Below are positions 1 through 10,700 of a stretch of DNA of 64,000 bases, piece after piece (position 1 is the stretch's first letter; the number at the start of each line of letters is the position of its first letter). Origin of the DNA: Taibaiella sp. (GTDB lineage Bacteria; Bacteroidota; Bacteroidia; Chitinophagales; Chitinophagaceae); assembly GCA_019638495.1 (NCBI GenBank), contig JAHBTQ010000010.1, positions 62,001 to 126,000 on the forward strand. Reading direction: 5' to 3'. The translations under genes and the position numbers were made by a program. A model generated the notes under the pieces. That model was not told the origin of the DNA and did not search any database. It saw nothing but the letters and a program-made list of their open reading frames with translations.

Positions 1-76
1 GTCAGCCCTTGCCGGGAATTATATGATGTTTGTCACAACATGTAGTGCAGGAAGTCGCAAGTAGATTTAAAATTTG

Positions 77-98
77 CCTACCTACTAAAAGGTAGGTA
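77..98. promoter_or_regulatory. Palindromic operator upstream of the TetR-type gene
   Basis: Arms TACCTAC (79-85) and GTAGGTA (92-98) form a perfect 7-bp inverted repeat with a 6-nt spacer; a shifted pairing CCTACCT/AGGTAGG also fits. It sits 11 nt before the GTG start of a TetR-type regulator. TetR-family proteins usually bind such palindromes over their own promoter, so autoregulation of the regulator and the overlapping fabF gene is inferred. No confident -33/-7 promoter pair was found. Confidence 0.6.
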
Positions 99-108
99 CA
101 TTTGTCAG

Positions 109-660
109 GTGACTACCAGGGATAGAATTGTTGCATTGGCAGACGACCTCATCAGGGATCGCGGCATAAATGCTTTCAGTTTTGCAGACATTTCGGAAGA
201 AATGGGGATCAAGAACGCCTCCGTTCACTATTATTTCCCGACAAAGTCCAGTTTATGCCTTGCCGTAATTAAGCGTCAGCAGGTGGCATTAGAAGAAATG
301 ATCTCGCTGGCAAAAAAGTCGGCTCCTCTTGATCGTTTAGAGCAATATATGTCCATTTATGACCGGTCGAAAGAGGCCGACCGTGTGTGCCTGGTTGGCT
401 CCCTTGCGCCCGACTTGCATACGCTGAATGAAGATATCAGGGTGGCACTTAAAGAAGTGGCGGCCCGTATACTGGAGTGGGTAACGGAAATATTGGAGGA
501 AGGAAGGGATGAAGGTGTGTTTAGGTTTGGCGGTAACGCCAGGAGTCGTGCATTGCTAATTGTCACAAACATGCTTGCTTCCCTTCAGTTAACAAGGCTC
601 ACTAAAAGCGAGGATTTTAGCATCATTAAAAAATCAATCATTAAAGACCTGACCTCATGA
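109..660 (+). CDS. TetR/AcrR-family transcriptional regulator
   Basis: 183-aa protein with an N-terminal helix-turn-helix at about residues 24-49 (FADISEEMGIKNASVHYYF), the typical TetR DNA-binding signature, followed by an all-helical ligand-binding region. The start is GTG, chosen because the TetR N-terminal helix begins directly after it and the palindromic operator lies 11 nt upstream. Its stop overlaps the start of the fabF gene (ATGA), so the two are translationally coupled and co-transcribed. It is most likely a repressor of its own operon; the ligand is unknown, though an acyl or lipid-like effector is a reasonable guess from the partner gene (inference). The family assignment is firm, the target less so. 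Confidence 0.88.
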   Translation: MTTRDRIVALADDLIRDRGINAFSFADISEEMGIKNASVHYYFPTKSSLCLAVIKRQQVALEEMISLAKKSAPLDRLEQYMSIYDRSKEADRVCLVGSLAPDLHTLNEDIRVALKEVAARILEWVTEILEEGRDEGVFRFGGNARSRALLIVTNMLASLQLTRLTKSEDFSIIKKSIIKDLTS

Positions 661-1898
661 CGAGAGTAGTAGTAACCGGCCTGGGCGCTTTGACGCCGAT
701 AGGTAACGACGTATCAACTTTCTGGACAAACGCTGTAAATGGAACAAGTGGCGCAGCAACGATCACTCGCTTTGATCCGACATTATTCAAGAATAGGTTT
801 GCCTGTGAAGTGAAGGGCTACACGCCTGAAAAATACCTGGACCGCAACGAGATAAAACGAAGTGATACGTTCACACAGTATGCGCTGTACGTGGCATCTG
901 AGGCGCTGGCTGATAGTGGGCTGGATATTTCAAAAATGGATCCTTTTGAAATTGGCGTGATATGGGGCTCGGGGCAGGGAGGTATGGAAACATTTGAGCA
1001 GGAGGTGAAAGAGTATGCCCGTGGAAATGGAACCCCCAGATTCAGCCCGTTTTTTGTGCCGAGGCTGATCACGAATATGGCATCTGGAATGATATCGATG
1101 AAGTTCGGTTTGATGGGTATAAACTACACGGCAGTATCAGCGTGTGCTACTTCCAACACAGCTATCATGGATGCATACAATTACATAAGGCTTGGTAAGG
1201 CAAAAGTGTTTGTAACCGGTGGGTCGGAGTCGCCCATTACCGAGGCGTCTATGGGTGGCTTTTCTTCGATGAAGGCCATGTCTGCGCGCAATGATGACCC
1301 CGCGAGTGCCTCAAGGCCATTTGATGTGCATCGCGACGGTTTTGTGATGGGTGAGGGGGCAGGCGCGCTGATACTTGAGGAATATGAACATGCGCGTGCG
1401 CGCGGTGCGCGAATCTATGCAGAGGTAGTAGGGGCCGCGATGACGGCTGATGCCTATCATATGACGGCCACACATCCTGAGGGGCTGGGTGCGGCTCATG
1501 CAATGAACAGTGCACTGAAGGAGGCGGGTATAAGCCCTGCTGAAGTTGACTACCTGAATGCACATGCAACATCAACACCTGTAGGGGACATCAGCGAGGT
1601 GAAGGCTATTCTGAAAACGTTTGGTGCGGACCCGAGAAATCTTTCGATAAGCGGTACGAAATCTATGACCGGGCATCTGCTTGGTGGTGCCGGTGCTATA
1701 GAGAGCATTCTATGTATAAAGGCAATCAACAACAACATCGTTCCGCCAACCATAAACACTACTGAAATTGATGCAGAGATACCCGGCAGCCTTGATATTG
1801 TGATAGGTGCCGCAAGGGAAAGGCGGGTGGACATAGCAATGAACAATACATTTGGGTTCGGCGGACATAATTCAATAGTCGTTTATCGGAGGATATAG
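657..1898 (+). CDS. fabF: Beta-ketoacyl-ACP synthase II (FabF type)
   Basis: 413-aa condensing enzyme that elongates acyl-ACP with malonyl-ACP in cytosolic fatty-acid synthesis. The catalytic triad is intact and at the same numbering as E. coli FabF: Cys163 in SACATSNT, His303 in NAHATSTP, His340 in KSMTGHLLGG. The length is normal for the family and the C-terminal NNTFGFGGHN motif is present. It overlaps the upstream TetR-type gene by 4 nt, so its expression is probably under that regulator. There is no acpP, fabD or rnc neighbour as in a primary fab operon, so this may be a second, conditionally expressed paralogue; that last point is inference. Confidence 0.92.
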   Translation: MTRVVVTGLGALTPIGNDVSTFWTNAVNGTSGAATITRFDPTLFKNRFACEVKGYTPEKYLDRNEIKRSDTFTQYALYVASEALADSGLDISKMDPFEIGVIWGSGQGGMETFEQEVKEYARGNGTPRFSPFFVPRLITNMASGMISMKFGLMGINYTAVSACATSNTAIMDAYNYIRLGKAKVFVTGGSESPITEASMGGFSSMKAMSARNDDPASASRPFDVHRDGFVMGEGAGALILEEYEHARARGARIYAEVVGAAMTADAYHMTATHPEGLGAAHAMNSALKEAGISPAEVDYLNAHATSTPVGDISEVKAILKTFGADPRNLSISGTKSMTGHLLGGAGAIESILCIKAINNNIVPPTINTTEIDAEIPGSLDIVIGAARERRVDIAMNNTFGFGGHNSIVVYRRI

Positions 1899-2002
1899 GA
1901 ATGGCCTGATTGCATACGGTGAAATGGCAAGCCGAAGCAAATCATGTATAGCCCAAGAAAATTGGTGGAGAGCGTTGGTTTCGTAAATTGCCGATTGATA
2001 AG

Positions 2003-3607
2003 ATGAGCATGATACGTACAGATTTCCTGGTGATAGGATCGGGCATTGCCGGCCTGACATTTGCCGTCAAGACAGCGCGGAAATTTCCTGATAAGACCGT
2101 CACAATCCTAACCAAGGCAAATACGGACGAGACAAACACCAAGTATGCTCAAGGTGGCATAGCAGTAGTGAATGATCTTGAGAATGATAGCTATAATAAG
2201 CACATAGACGATACGCTGGTAGCAGGGGATGGTCTATGTAATCGTACTATAGTGGACCTTGTGGTAAAAGAAGGGCCGGACCGTGTGAATGAGATAATAG
2301 AGTGGGGCGCGAGGTTTGACAAAGATGTTGCGGGCGACTTCATGCGTGGGAAGGAAGGAGGGCATTCAGAAAACAGGATACTACACCACAAGGATATAAC
2401 CGGCTTTGAGATAGAACGAGCGCTGGTAGAGGAGGCAAAGCAATGCGGAAATATTCATATCCACAATCATTGGTTTGTGCTGGACCTTATCACGCAGCAT
2501 CACCTGGGCTACCTTGTAACAAAGGGTACACCAGACATCACTTGTTATGGCGTATATGCGCTTAATACGCTTACGAAATCCGTAGAGAAGATACTGGCGA
2601 AATGCACGCTATTGGCATCTGGTGGGGTGGGACAGGTGTACCGCACTACTACCAATCCCCGGATTGCCACCGGAGATGGAATTGCAATGGCCTACAGGGC
2701 AAAGGCACGCATTGAGAGCATGGAGTTCATTCAATTCCATCCTACTGCTTTATACGAAGCCGGTGTGAGCCCGTCGTTCCTTGTGACGGAAGCCGTGCGT
2801 GGCGATGGAGGCATACTCCGAAATAAAGACGGGGAGGCATTTATGTTAACATATGATGCACGTGCAGACCTGGCTCCGCGAGATGTAGTGGCACGAGCTA
2901 TAGACAGCGAGATGAAACGTACGGGTACAGAACATGTGTATCTTGATTGCCGCCATATGGATATGGAACGTTTTCACGAACACTTCCCCAACATACAGGC
3001 CCACTGCCTGTCTATTGGAATAGATGTGGCAAGGCAGATGATACCTGTGGCGCCGGCTGCTCACTACTGTTGCGGTGGCGTGAAGACAAACGAATACGGA
3101 CGGTCCTCAATAAGGAACCTGTACGCATGTGGCGAGTGTGCCAGCACGGGGCTGCATGGTGCAAACCGGCTTGCCTCTAACTCGCTCCTGGAAGCACTTG
3201 TATTTGCCCACAGGTGCGCTGAAGATGTAGCTTCCGCCATAGACAAGCTAGACTATTGCGATGCGGTTCCTGACTGGAATGCCTCCGGCACTACAGAGCC
3301 AAAAGAAATGATATTGATAACGCAAAGCCTGAAAGAAGTGCAACTGATAATGAGTGACTACGTGGGCATAGTGCGCAACGATGTGCGGCTGGAAAGAGCC
3401 ATGAGCCGTATAGACCTGTTGCATAACGAGGCAGAAGAGCTTTATAAGGCGGCTACGTTATCACCGCAGCTTTGTGAGCTACGTAATCTGATAACTATTG
3501 GCTACCTGATCGTGAAGAGTGCACAATTCAGAAAGGAGAGTCGTGGATTGCATTACAATACCGACTACCCGCAGAAGAGTGAACTCCTGCAACAGATAGT
3601 ACTTTAA
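2003..3607 (+). CDS. nadB: L-aspartate oxidase
   Basis: FAD-dependent enzyme that oxidises L-aspartate to iminoaspartate, the first step of de novo NAD synthesis. Visible features are the dinucleotide-binding GSGIAGLTFA near the N-terminus, the HHKDITGFEIERAL block, the EFIQFHPTAL active-site region and GANRLASNSLLEAL near the flavin site, followed by the helical C-terminal domain. The ATG at 2003 (or 2009) is preferred because homologues begin just before the FAD motif; a TTG at 1988 would add five residues. It lies 104 nt after fabF on the same strand. The partners nadA and nadC are not in the window. Confidence 0.93.
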   Translation: MSMIRTDFLVIGSGIAGLTFAVKTARKFPDKTVTILTKANTDETNTKYAQGGIAVVNDLENDSYNKHIDDTLVAGDGLCNRTIVDLVVKEGPDRVNEIIEWGARFDKDVAGDFMRGKEGGHSENRILHHKDITGFEIERALVEEAKQCGNIHIHNHWFVLDLITQHHLGYLVTKGTPDITCYGVYALNTLTKSVEKILAKCTLLASGGVGQVYRTTTNPRIATGDGIAMAYRAKARIESMEFIQFHPTALYEAGVSPSFLVTEAVRGDGGILRNKDGEAFMLTYDARADLAPRDVVARAIDSEMKRTGTEHVYLDCRHMDMERFHEHFPNIQAHCLSIGIDVARQMIPVAPAAHYCCGGVKTNEYGRSSIRNLYACGECASTGLHGANRLASNSLLEALVFAHRCAEDVASAIDKLDYCDAVPDWNASGTTEPKEMILITQSLKEVQLIMSDYVGIVRNDVRLERAMSRIDLLHNEAEELYKAATLSPQLCELRNLITIGYLIVKSAQFRKESRGLHYNTDYPQKSELLQQIVL

Positions 3608-3622
3608 GTATTGCTTTTTGGA

Positions 3623-4054
3623 CTAAAAGCCGCCGGTGAGTCCTACTATGAGGAATGCAAACAGAAAGACAACTACCACTCCCAACACAAGACCTGCAAT
3701 AGCCATGCCCTGATGTTTTTTGCCTCTGCCTATGCCGAGCGCGCCGAAAATGATGGCAGGTATTGCCGAAATAAGTGTGAAAGGAGCCAACACACCACAG
3801 CACAGTGCCACGATGCCTTCCCATCCACTTGTGTCTTTTGGATGAGGGTTATTATCTTCATCATGGTTTACATAGGAGTGCAGCATGCTTACAAACTCAT
3901 CTGCAGCTATCAGCCTTTGACCAACCCCTGATGCAAATACGTTCCCCGAAACAAATTCCTTTTTTGTCGTCTTTTTTATTGCGAAGCCGGCATAGGAATG
4001 CGGGGTCGCAAACAGAAATGCAATTAGAAGCGCGATCAGAGACAGTTGTTTCAT
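3623..4054 (-). CDS. Small secreted/membrane protein with a DUF4190-like segment
   Basis: 143-aa protein that starts with a signal peptide (about residues 1-22, ending HSYA). It has a short polar middle region and two hydrophobic segments in the C-terminal half joined by a short GIGRGKKHQGMAIAG linker, which is characteristic of DUF4190-like membrane proteins. It is convergent with nadB, with only 15 nt between the stops and no clear terminator. Function is unknown; the family is common in Bacteroidota. The call rests on the helix-GxGxxKKxxG-helix pattern. Confidence 0.72.
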   Translation of the reverse strand: MKQLSLIALLIAFLFATPHSYAGFAIKKTTKKEFVSGNVFASGVGQRLIAADEFVSMLHSYVNHDEDNNPHPKDTSGWEGIVALCCGVLAPFTLISAIPAIIFGALGIGRGKKHQGMAIAGLVLGVVVVFLFAFLIVGLTGGF

Positions 4055-4164
4055 AAAGCCTGGTTGTTTCGCAAAGTAACGGAGATTGCGTAATATATAT
4101 TGTGTTTGTGAACAGAAAAGATGTGGCGACTTTCAGGCCGTTCCCGGTGGTCATGGCAACAGAC

Positions 4165-4197
4165 AAAAAAAAGCCCGGCTGCAAGGCCAGGCTTTTT
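4165..4197 (-). terminator. Rho-independent terminator of the 1039-aa T9SS gene
   Basis: AAAAAGCC (4168-4175) pairs with GGCTTTTT (4190-4197); one mismatch then GGC/GCC extends the stem around a short loop. On the minus strand it is followed by a T run, and it lies 20 nt after the stop of the minus-strand gene. Confidence 0.8.
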
Positions 4198-4216
4198 GAT
4201 AAGTATAAGATAACTG

Positions 4217-7200
4217 TTAACGAACTACAATGAGTTTGGCAGTTTGTGAACGGCCGTTTCCGGAAACGGTTACGAAATAAACGCCCGAAGTAAATCCGGT
4301 TATGTCTGTAACTACTGATTGTGTTCCTGCTTTGAGTTCAATGTTTTTACCCATCACTACCTTTCCTGTTGCGTCAGCAATCGTCATCACTGCGCTGCCG
4401 TTAGCTTCATTTTTCAGAATGGTATGGAACGAACTGTTTGCCGGGTTTGGATAAACCATCAACGAAGAATGAGCCGTTGCATTGTTGCCTACTGAAACTG
4501 AACCCGGATTGCCAATAGTATTAAGGGTTGTATTAGTAGTAACAGGCTCGTGATAGTCGAAGTAAATGGATGCGCGATTGCGAATCTGCGCGCCAAGAGC
4601 GAGGCCCGGCTTTGTGTGTATGGTATAGGTAATCATGCCGTTGCTGCGCATGTCGTCAGTCATTTGTGACGGCAGGTTTATGTTGTGGAATGTAAAGGTC
4701 GCAACCTTCTTCGTGCCTGCGTCCACAACAGATACCTGGCATGGAGCTGACTGATACACCGGATGCAGGGAAGTCCATTCTACATTGTTGTCAAGCGTAT
4801 CAACAATGGTTACATCTTGCACGTATGACGCGCCGGTATTCCTGAAGTGTATTGAATATTCAAGTACGCTGTCTTCTGCCGCGATGATACCGTTTGCTCC
4901 GATGCCGCGTGGTGTTACTTCTTTGAAGTTGGGGTCGAATGCAGATACAACAGTTGTGGAATGCTGGCAAACATTGTTTGAAGGCGTGTTGTCTGCAAGC
5001 CATGCAAGCGGCTCGGCATTATATGCTACTGTGTCTTTTGTAATGATCTGTGCAGACAAAGGCATGTTTGCCGGAGTGTTGTAGCTGATGGTGAATTCGC
5101 GATTCTTTCCCGGATCGAGTGTGCCAATTGAACTTGTGTTCGTATAGTAATAGTTGCCGCCAGTGAAGACTCCCGACGAAACAAAGGTAGGTATGAGCAA
5201 CTGCCCATCGGGCCTGAAGCTCGTAAATACTGAATCTTCTGACAATGTACCTTCATTGACAATGACCATGCGCTGAGCGGCTGTGTGACCCGGAACAGGC
5301 GGTATGATCGTAGATGTGCTGATGCGCAGGTTGTGAGCAGGTGTAAACGAGTTTGCGAAATCAACAATGTTTGTACATCCGCCGCCTGAGGCCGCTGTTA
5401 CAGAAATGCCATTGAGCTGGCAAGGTGAAAGTGCGTATAGCTCAGGTAACGTTTCTGTGATGGTATAAGAACCCGCAGGCACCCTGAATGAGTAGTGACC
5501 GCTGGCATCTGTATAGGTATAACCTACACCACTGCACAATACCTGAACATGTGGCACCCCGGCTTCGCTGCCATCAAGAAAGCAGTTGCCGTTGGCGTCA
5601 CCATATACAGTTCCTTCTATAGTGCAGAAGCAGCTTGTTGCAGTTGTGTCGTAGCCCAGGAATGCGTGTTGCGTTGCTTTGCAGCCCGATGCATCGGTAG
5701 CTGTAACCCAGTAGTGACCTGAAGGCAGGCCAGACAATGTAGCGGTTGTGGCGCCAGATGTCCATGAATATGAATAAGGTGCCGTGCCTCCAAATGCAGT
5801 TGCAATGATGGAACCATCAGCTGCAAAAACGCAAGATGCATCTGTTGCAGACATTCCTATGCCAACCGTGGAATAAGATGAAAGATGGTAAGTGGGCTTG
5901 ATCTTGCAGCCCATCGCGTCTGTGATCGTGAGGCTGTATGAGCCGGCAGGTATGCTTGTGATGCCCGGGGTGGCAGCGCCTGTGCTCCATGAATAGGAGT
6001 AGGGAGCAACACCGCCGGTAGGCGTTACAGAGAGAGAGCCATTAGCGAGCATGCATAATGGGCTTGTAGAAGAGGCAGCAGCGCTGATAATATTAACAGG
6101 TGGTACTGTAACGGTGCCTGTGCTGGTGCAACCCATGGCATCAGTAACCTTGAAGCGATAGTCGCCCGGTGGCAGCGCTGCAGCGGTAGACGTGGTGCGT
6201 ACAGGCGTTGTATACCAGTAGTAATTGTAAGGGGCTGTGCCGCCGGAAACCATTACAGAGGCGTTGCCGGTAGCGCTGGTACAAAGGCTTGCGGCGCTGG
6301 ATGTAGCAGCAGTAATGGGAGATGTGGCACCTACGAAAACAACGTCTTCAGCAGTGCAGCCATTAGCGTCTGTAACGGTTACAAAGTACGCGCCGGATGC
6401 GAGCCCGGCCTGGCTGGCGGTAACTGCTCCATTGCTCCATGAGAAGGAATAAGGTGCAGTGCCACCTGATGGCGCAACTGATACGCTGCCGTCAGCCGAA
6501 GTGCAAGTGGCCGGAGTAGCAGAAGATGAGGTTGTGATTGCTGTAGTTTGCGCAACGTCTATACTATATGGCGTATATACGCCTGTCGCTGCTGAGGCTT
6601 TGCAGCCCGCGGCATCGATGATCTCTACCGTATAATGACCTTTTGAAAGGCCTGATACCGCAGCAGAGCTGGCACCGTTTGACCATCTGTAGCTAATGGG
6701 CAATACGGCGGCGGGGTCCACATCGTCAACGCTTCCGGTACCGTCTGTACAGTTAGCTGCTGTTGCGGAAACAGTGGCGCTGTAGGAGACATAACCGACA
6801 GCAATAGTATCGTCAACATATTTTGAGCCAAACTCACAACCAGATGCGTCGGTGATGGTGAGGCCGTAATTGCCTGTTGGGAGATTGGCGACCGCACCGG
6901 ATGCAATAACGGAGCCTGTTGATTTGTCGTACCACTTATAAATGTATGGAGCGGTGCCACCAGATGCCGTGCCAGATGCCGTGCCGAGTGCAGGACATAC
7001 TGCATCGGAGGTAGATGTCGAGTAGGAAATAGCGTGTGATGCCCCATAGCTTGCAGAAGTAAATAGCGTGCCATCCGAAATGTACACATCTACAGGCCCG
7101 CCGCTGTATGTGGTGAGTCCATCGCTGGTGCCGGTAACGGTGTGCACGATGGTGGCAGCGGTAGTGCCGTGCGTAACCCAGGTTACGGTGAGAGGTGGCG

Positions 7201-7336
7201 TCATGCCGGTGACACTGGCAGTGATGACGCCATCACTGTGGCAAGGCGCAACGGGAACACTGAAGGTTACTGTCTGGGCTGAAAGGGTGCCTGCTACGGC
7301 AGACAGCCAAAGTGCGGATAGTAGCTTTTTGATCAT
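4217..7336 (-). CDS. Secreted SprB-repeat protein with T9SS sorting domain
   Basis: 1039-aa protein. A signal peptide (about 1-20, ending LSAQ) is followed by about seven SprB-like repeats of 70-80 aa, each with a GGTAPYSYSWS-type core and a TDAxGC end. A SdrD-B-like domain begins CTIEGTVYGDANGNC near residue 600; next comes a Bacteroidota DUF11/DUF7619-like region (DPNFKEVTPRG, then VTIVDTLDNNVEW). A type A sorting domain occupies about the last 80 residues (YPNP at 962-965, ending AKLIVVR). The family is exported by T9SS and anchored or released at the surface. SprB repeats are best known from gliding adhesins, but gliding is not shown here. It is divergent from the 2808-aa giant gene. Confidence 0.87.
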   Translation of the reverse strand: MIKKLLSALWLSAVAGTLSAQTVTFSVPVAPCHSDGVITASVTGMTPPLTVTWVTHGTTAATIVHTVTGTSDGLTTYSGGPVDVYISDGTLFTSASYGASHAISYSTSTSDAVCPALGTASGTASGGTAPYIYKWYDKSTGSVIASGAVANLPTGNYGLTITDASGCEFGSKYVDDTIAVGYVSYSATVSATAANCTDGTGSVDDVDPAAVLPISYRWSNGASSAAVSGLSKGHYTVEIIDAAGCKASAATGVYTPYSIDVAQTTAITTSSSATPATCTSADGSVSVAPSGGTAPYSFSWSNGAVTASQAGLASGAYFVTVTDANGCTAEDVVFVGATSPITAATSSAASLCTSATGNASVMVSGGTAPYNYYWYTTPVRTTSTAAALPPGDYRFKVTDAMGCTSTGTVTVPPVNIISAAASSTSPLCMLANGSLSVTPTGGVAPYSYSWSTGAATPGITSIPAGSYSLTITDAMGCKIKPTYHLSSYSTVGIGMSATDASCVFAADGSIIATAFGGTAPYSYSWTSGATTATLSGLPSGHYWVTATDASGCKATQHAFLGYDTTATSCFCTIEGTVYGDANGNCFLDGSEAGVPHVQVLCSGVGYTYTDASGHYSFRVPAGSYTITETLPELYALSPCQLNGISVTAASGGGCTNIVDFANSFTPAHNLRISTSTIIPPVPGHTAAQRMVIVNEGTLSEDSVFTSFRPDGQLLIPTFVSSGVFTGGNYYYTNTSSIGTLDPGKNREFTISYNTPANMPLSAQIITKDTVAYNAEPLAWLADNTPSNNVCQHSTTVVSAFDPNFKEVTPRGIGANGIIAAEDSVLEYSIHFRNTGASYVQDVTIVDTLDNNVEWTSLHPVYQSAPCQVSVVDAGTKKVATFTFHNINLPSQMTDDMRSNGMITYTIHTKPGLALGAQIRNRASIYFDYHEPVTTNTTLNTIGNPGSVSVGNNATAHSSLMVYPNPANSSFHTILKNEANGSAVMTIADATGKVVMGKNIELKAGTQSVVTDITGFTSGVYFVTVSGNGRSQTAKLIVVR

Positions 7337-7754
7337 AGCTATGAATTATCAGCTCTGCAGGTTTTGCAGATTTGAAAGTTGTTTAATGTGTAAATATAAG
7401 CAAAGATGTATGCCGAAGGAAGTTTTTACGAAAACTGAACCGTGAAGATTCTCAGCCTACCCGCACCATTCATTTGGTTGTCCTTAATTATTGCCCAGGG
7501 TATAAGTACTTCGCCCGGTTGAGCGCATTAATAAATATAATAAATAGTTGTTATTTTCTTCAGGCCCGGTTCGCTAAAAAAAAATCGTCAAATAATTTTG
7601 TTAAAACCAACAATTAATTTTTAACTTTAAAACTTCGCAAAATTGCAATGTGTTCAATATGCATTGAAAATGTGAGCGATAACGCACTATAGCGCTGATT
7701 TTAAGACATAAAAATTAAAGCTTAACCATAAATCAATACCAAAAAACCAAGTGT
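7337..7754. other. Divergent intergenic control region
   Basis: 418 nt, AT-rich, between two divergent T9SS surface-protein genes. It contains a 9-nt A run near 7576 and several TTTTG and TAATTTTT stretches, but I found no TTTG/TAnnTTTG pair with normal spacing. No ORF of note. It must hold the promoters for both genes. Confidence 0.55.
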
Positions 7755-10700
7755 ATGAAGAAACTTCACTTTAGTTTCATTGTCGCGGGTTTGATGCTGC
7801 TACTATCGCATGCACATGCCCAGACCACTACGTATTCGTCTGTCGGTACGTACACCTTCACGGTGCCTACCGGGTGCACGTCGGTAATGATCGACGCGGC
7901 CGGAGGGCAGGGTGGAAACGCGTATTCTACTTCTTCTCCGGGGGGTAAAGGAGGCAGGGCACAGGGTGCGCTTGCTGTAACGCCGGGACAGCAGTTGTTT
8001 GTTTATGTTGGAGGTGCTGGTACTACCAGTACGAGCACTAGTGGTACACGTGCAGGCGGCGCAAATGGTAGCGGCGGCGGTGCGCAAGGCGGTGACGGCA
8101 GGGGTTATGGCGGCGGCGGCGGCGGATCTTCCGACGTTCGTGTCGGAGGTACAGCCCTTTCAAATCGTGTAATAGTTGCAGCAGGTGGCGGCGGTGCCGG
8201 TTATGACTGCGCCATGACAGATGAGTGGGGCGGTGCTGGCGGTGGCCTTACAGGCCTTGCCGGTCGTGAGTGTGGTACTACAGGGTCATGCTACACCGGT
8301 TTGGGTGGTACTCAGACCTCAGGCGGATCCGGCTCAACTTGTAGCGGCACCCCTTCTGGTTCACTTGGTTTTGGTGGCGGTGGCTCAAGTATTAACTACT
8401 CCGGCGGCGGTGGCGGTGGCTATTACGGCGGCGGCTCCGGCGCATATGGCGGCGGTGGCGGCGGCTCGTCTTACATTGGTGGCACAGGTCTTTCTGGCAC
8501 CAGTACTACGGCTGATTTCCGTACAGGTAATGGTTATGTTTCCATCACCCCGTTGGTGCCTACGATCTTGGCAGCGCCATCGTCTCTTGCATTTGGTGGC
8601 GTGACAGTAGGAGAGACTTCTTCAGCTATCAGTTTTACGCTGACAGGATTATATTTGTCTACTACGGGTACAATTGATGTTACAGCACCTACAGGCTTTG
8701 AAGTATCTCTTGAAGGTACACTTTGGTTCTCTACACTGAGCTTCCCATACACGGGTGGCTCACTAAGTACTCAGACAGTTTTTGTTCGTTTTACTCCTAC
8801 AGCATTGGGTGCATCATCAGGCAACATCGTATTGTCTGGTGGCGGTGCGGCTTCAGTGAATGTGCCGGTAAGTGGAACAGGTGCTAACGCATGTACTGGA
8901 GCGCCTACACCTGGAACTGCTTCAGTTAGTCCTTCAAGCGGAACAATCGCAACTCCATTTACACTTTCACTTTCCGGTACCAGTGCCGTTGGTGGTCTTT
9001 CGTATCAATGGCAGAGTGCCACATCAACTTCAGGTCCATGGAGTGATGTGACAGGTGCAACTGCTCCTTCATATGCATATACTGGTCTTTCTGCTACTAC
9101 TTATTTCCGTTGCGTCGTAACGTGTGCAGCAGGCGGATCTGCAACTACAAATAGCGTGACTGCTACTTTTACTGCTCCTACTTATTGTACGCCGGCATAC
9201 TCGAGCGCTTCAGCTTCGTGTAGCTCTTATAGCATGTTTAGTCGTATAACTTCACTTACAGGATCTTCGGGAAGTATTGCGGATGCTACCGGCTGTAATG
9301 GAACGGGTTATCTGAACAATACAGCTATGTCATGTACTGTTCTTTCCGGTAGTAGCTACACTGCGACTATTGGTACAGGATATTCCTGCTGCATGAACAG
9401 TCAGATATATATAGACCTGAATGGTGATGGTAACTTCACATCAGGTGAAGTAGTTGGTGGTGCTACTGCACAGTATGCGTCACCTGGTACTTCATATTCG
9501 ATTGCGATCCCTGCGGGTACTCCTCCAGGTTCATACAGGATGAGGCTTGTAGGAAACTATGCAGGTTGCTGCGGTGGTTTGATGTATCCAAACATTCCGG
9601 GATGCCCTACAACAGCAATAACATATGGTGAGACGCGCGATTACACGATCAACATTACCGCGCCTTGTACTAATCCTGCACCGATCACCGGCACAAATTT
9701 TGTGTGCTTCCCAGGTACTACAACGTTGGCATGTGCCACCGGCGGCGGTACATGGAGCAGCAGCAACACGAGCCTGGCTACGGTGAGTTCAAGTGGTGTA
9801 GTGACTGGCCTTGCGGCGGGTGCTGCTACAATCACATATACAGTTCCCGGCGGGTGTAGGTCTACACGTGTGGTAGGTATTTATGGTAAGCCAACAGTGG
9901 GAGCTATTACGCCATCGGCCGCTGGCCTGTGCGCTAACACTCCGCTCACGCTGACAGCCGGTGCAACATCGGGTTCAGTAGTGTCGTATAGCTGGAGCGG
10001 ACCTTCTGCCTATACAGCAACTTCCACTGCAAATAATACGACTTTTTCACCTCCTGGTGTGGCTTCATCAGGTACATACAGTGTACGAGTTACATCGGCT
10101 GCGGGTTGTGTGAGTAACCCCGCTACATCTCCAGTGATTACGGTGAGTGTTTCTCCTTCCGTTTTCTCAGGTCCGAATGCGGTTTGCCAGGCTTCTAATA
10201 TATCTCTCGGCAATACAGAACCCGGTGGTACCTGGACATCAGGTGCAACAACCCTGGCTACTGTTGGTGCATCGTCGGGTGTTGTAACGGGTGTAGGTGC
10301 AGGTCTTGTTGACATCACTTATACGTTGTCCAACCTTTGTTACAGGTCTCAGGTGCTGAGTGTTAATCCGCTGCCAGTGGTAACGGTAACACCTCCCGGA
10401 CCTACAACAATTTGTATGGGTGAGTCTGCTTCATTCACTGCAAACTCTCCAAATCCTACTTTCGCCCTTCTGTCACAGGATTTTAATACTGGCTTAGGTC
10501 CGTGGACTATTTCCGGCGCAGGAGCGCCAACAGGATGGCAGATAGTGCCTCCTAGTGCGAATGCTGCGGGTGTTCCGGGTGATGGATCATCTAATATGCT
10601 GCAGGCTGCTGCTCTGGGAACCATTACAAGTTCGACTATTACGTCTCCTTCTTTCTCTACCCTGGGCTATGGCTCGGCAGTTCTTACATTTAACGAGTAT

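Noticed and set aside
1988..2002. TTG start for nadB at 1988
   Set aside because: An ATG at 2003 is closer to where homologues begin, and the TTG adds residues outside the FAD fold.
8101..8135. GGC run in the Gly-rich domain as a phase-variation switch
   Set aside because: The run is in-frame triplets within a Gly-rich protein domain; length changes would not switch the frame.
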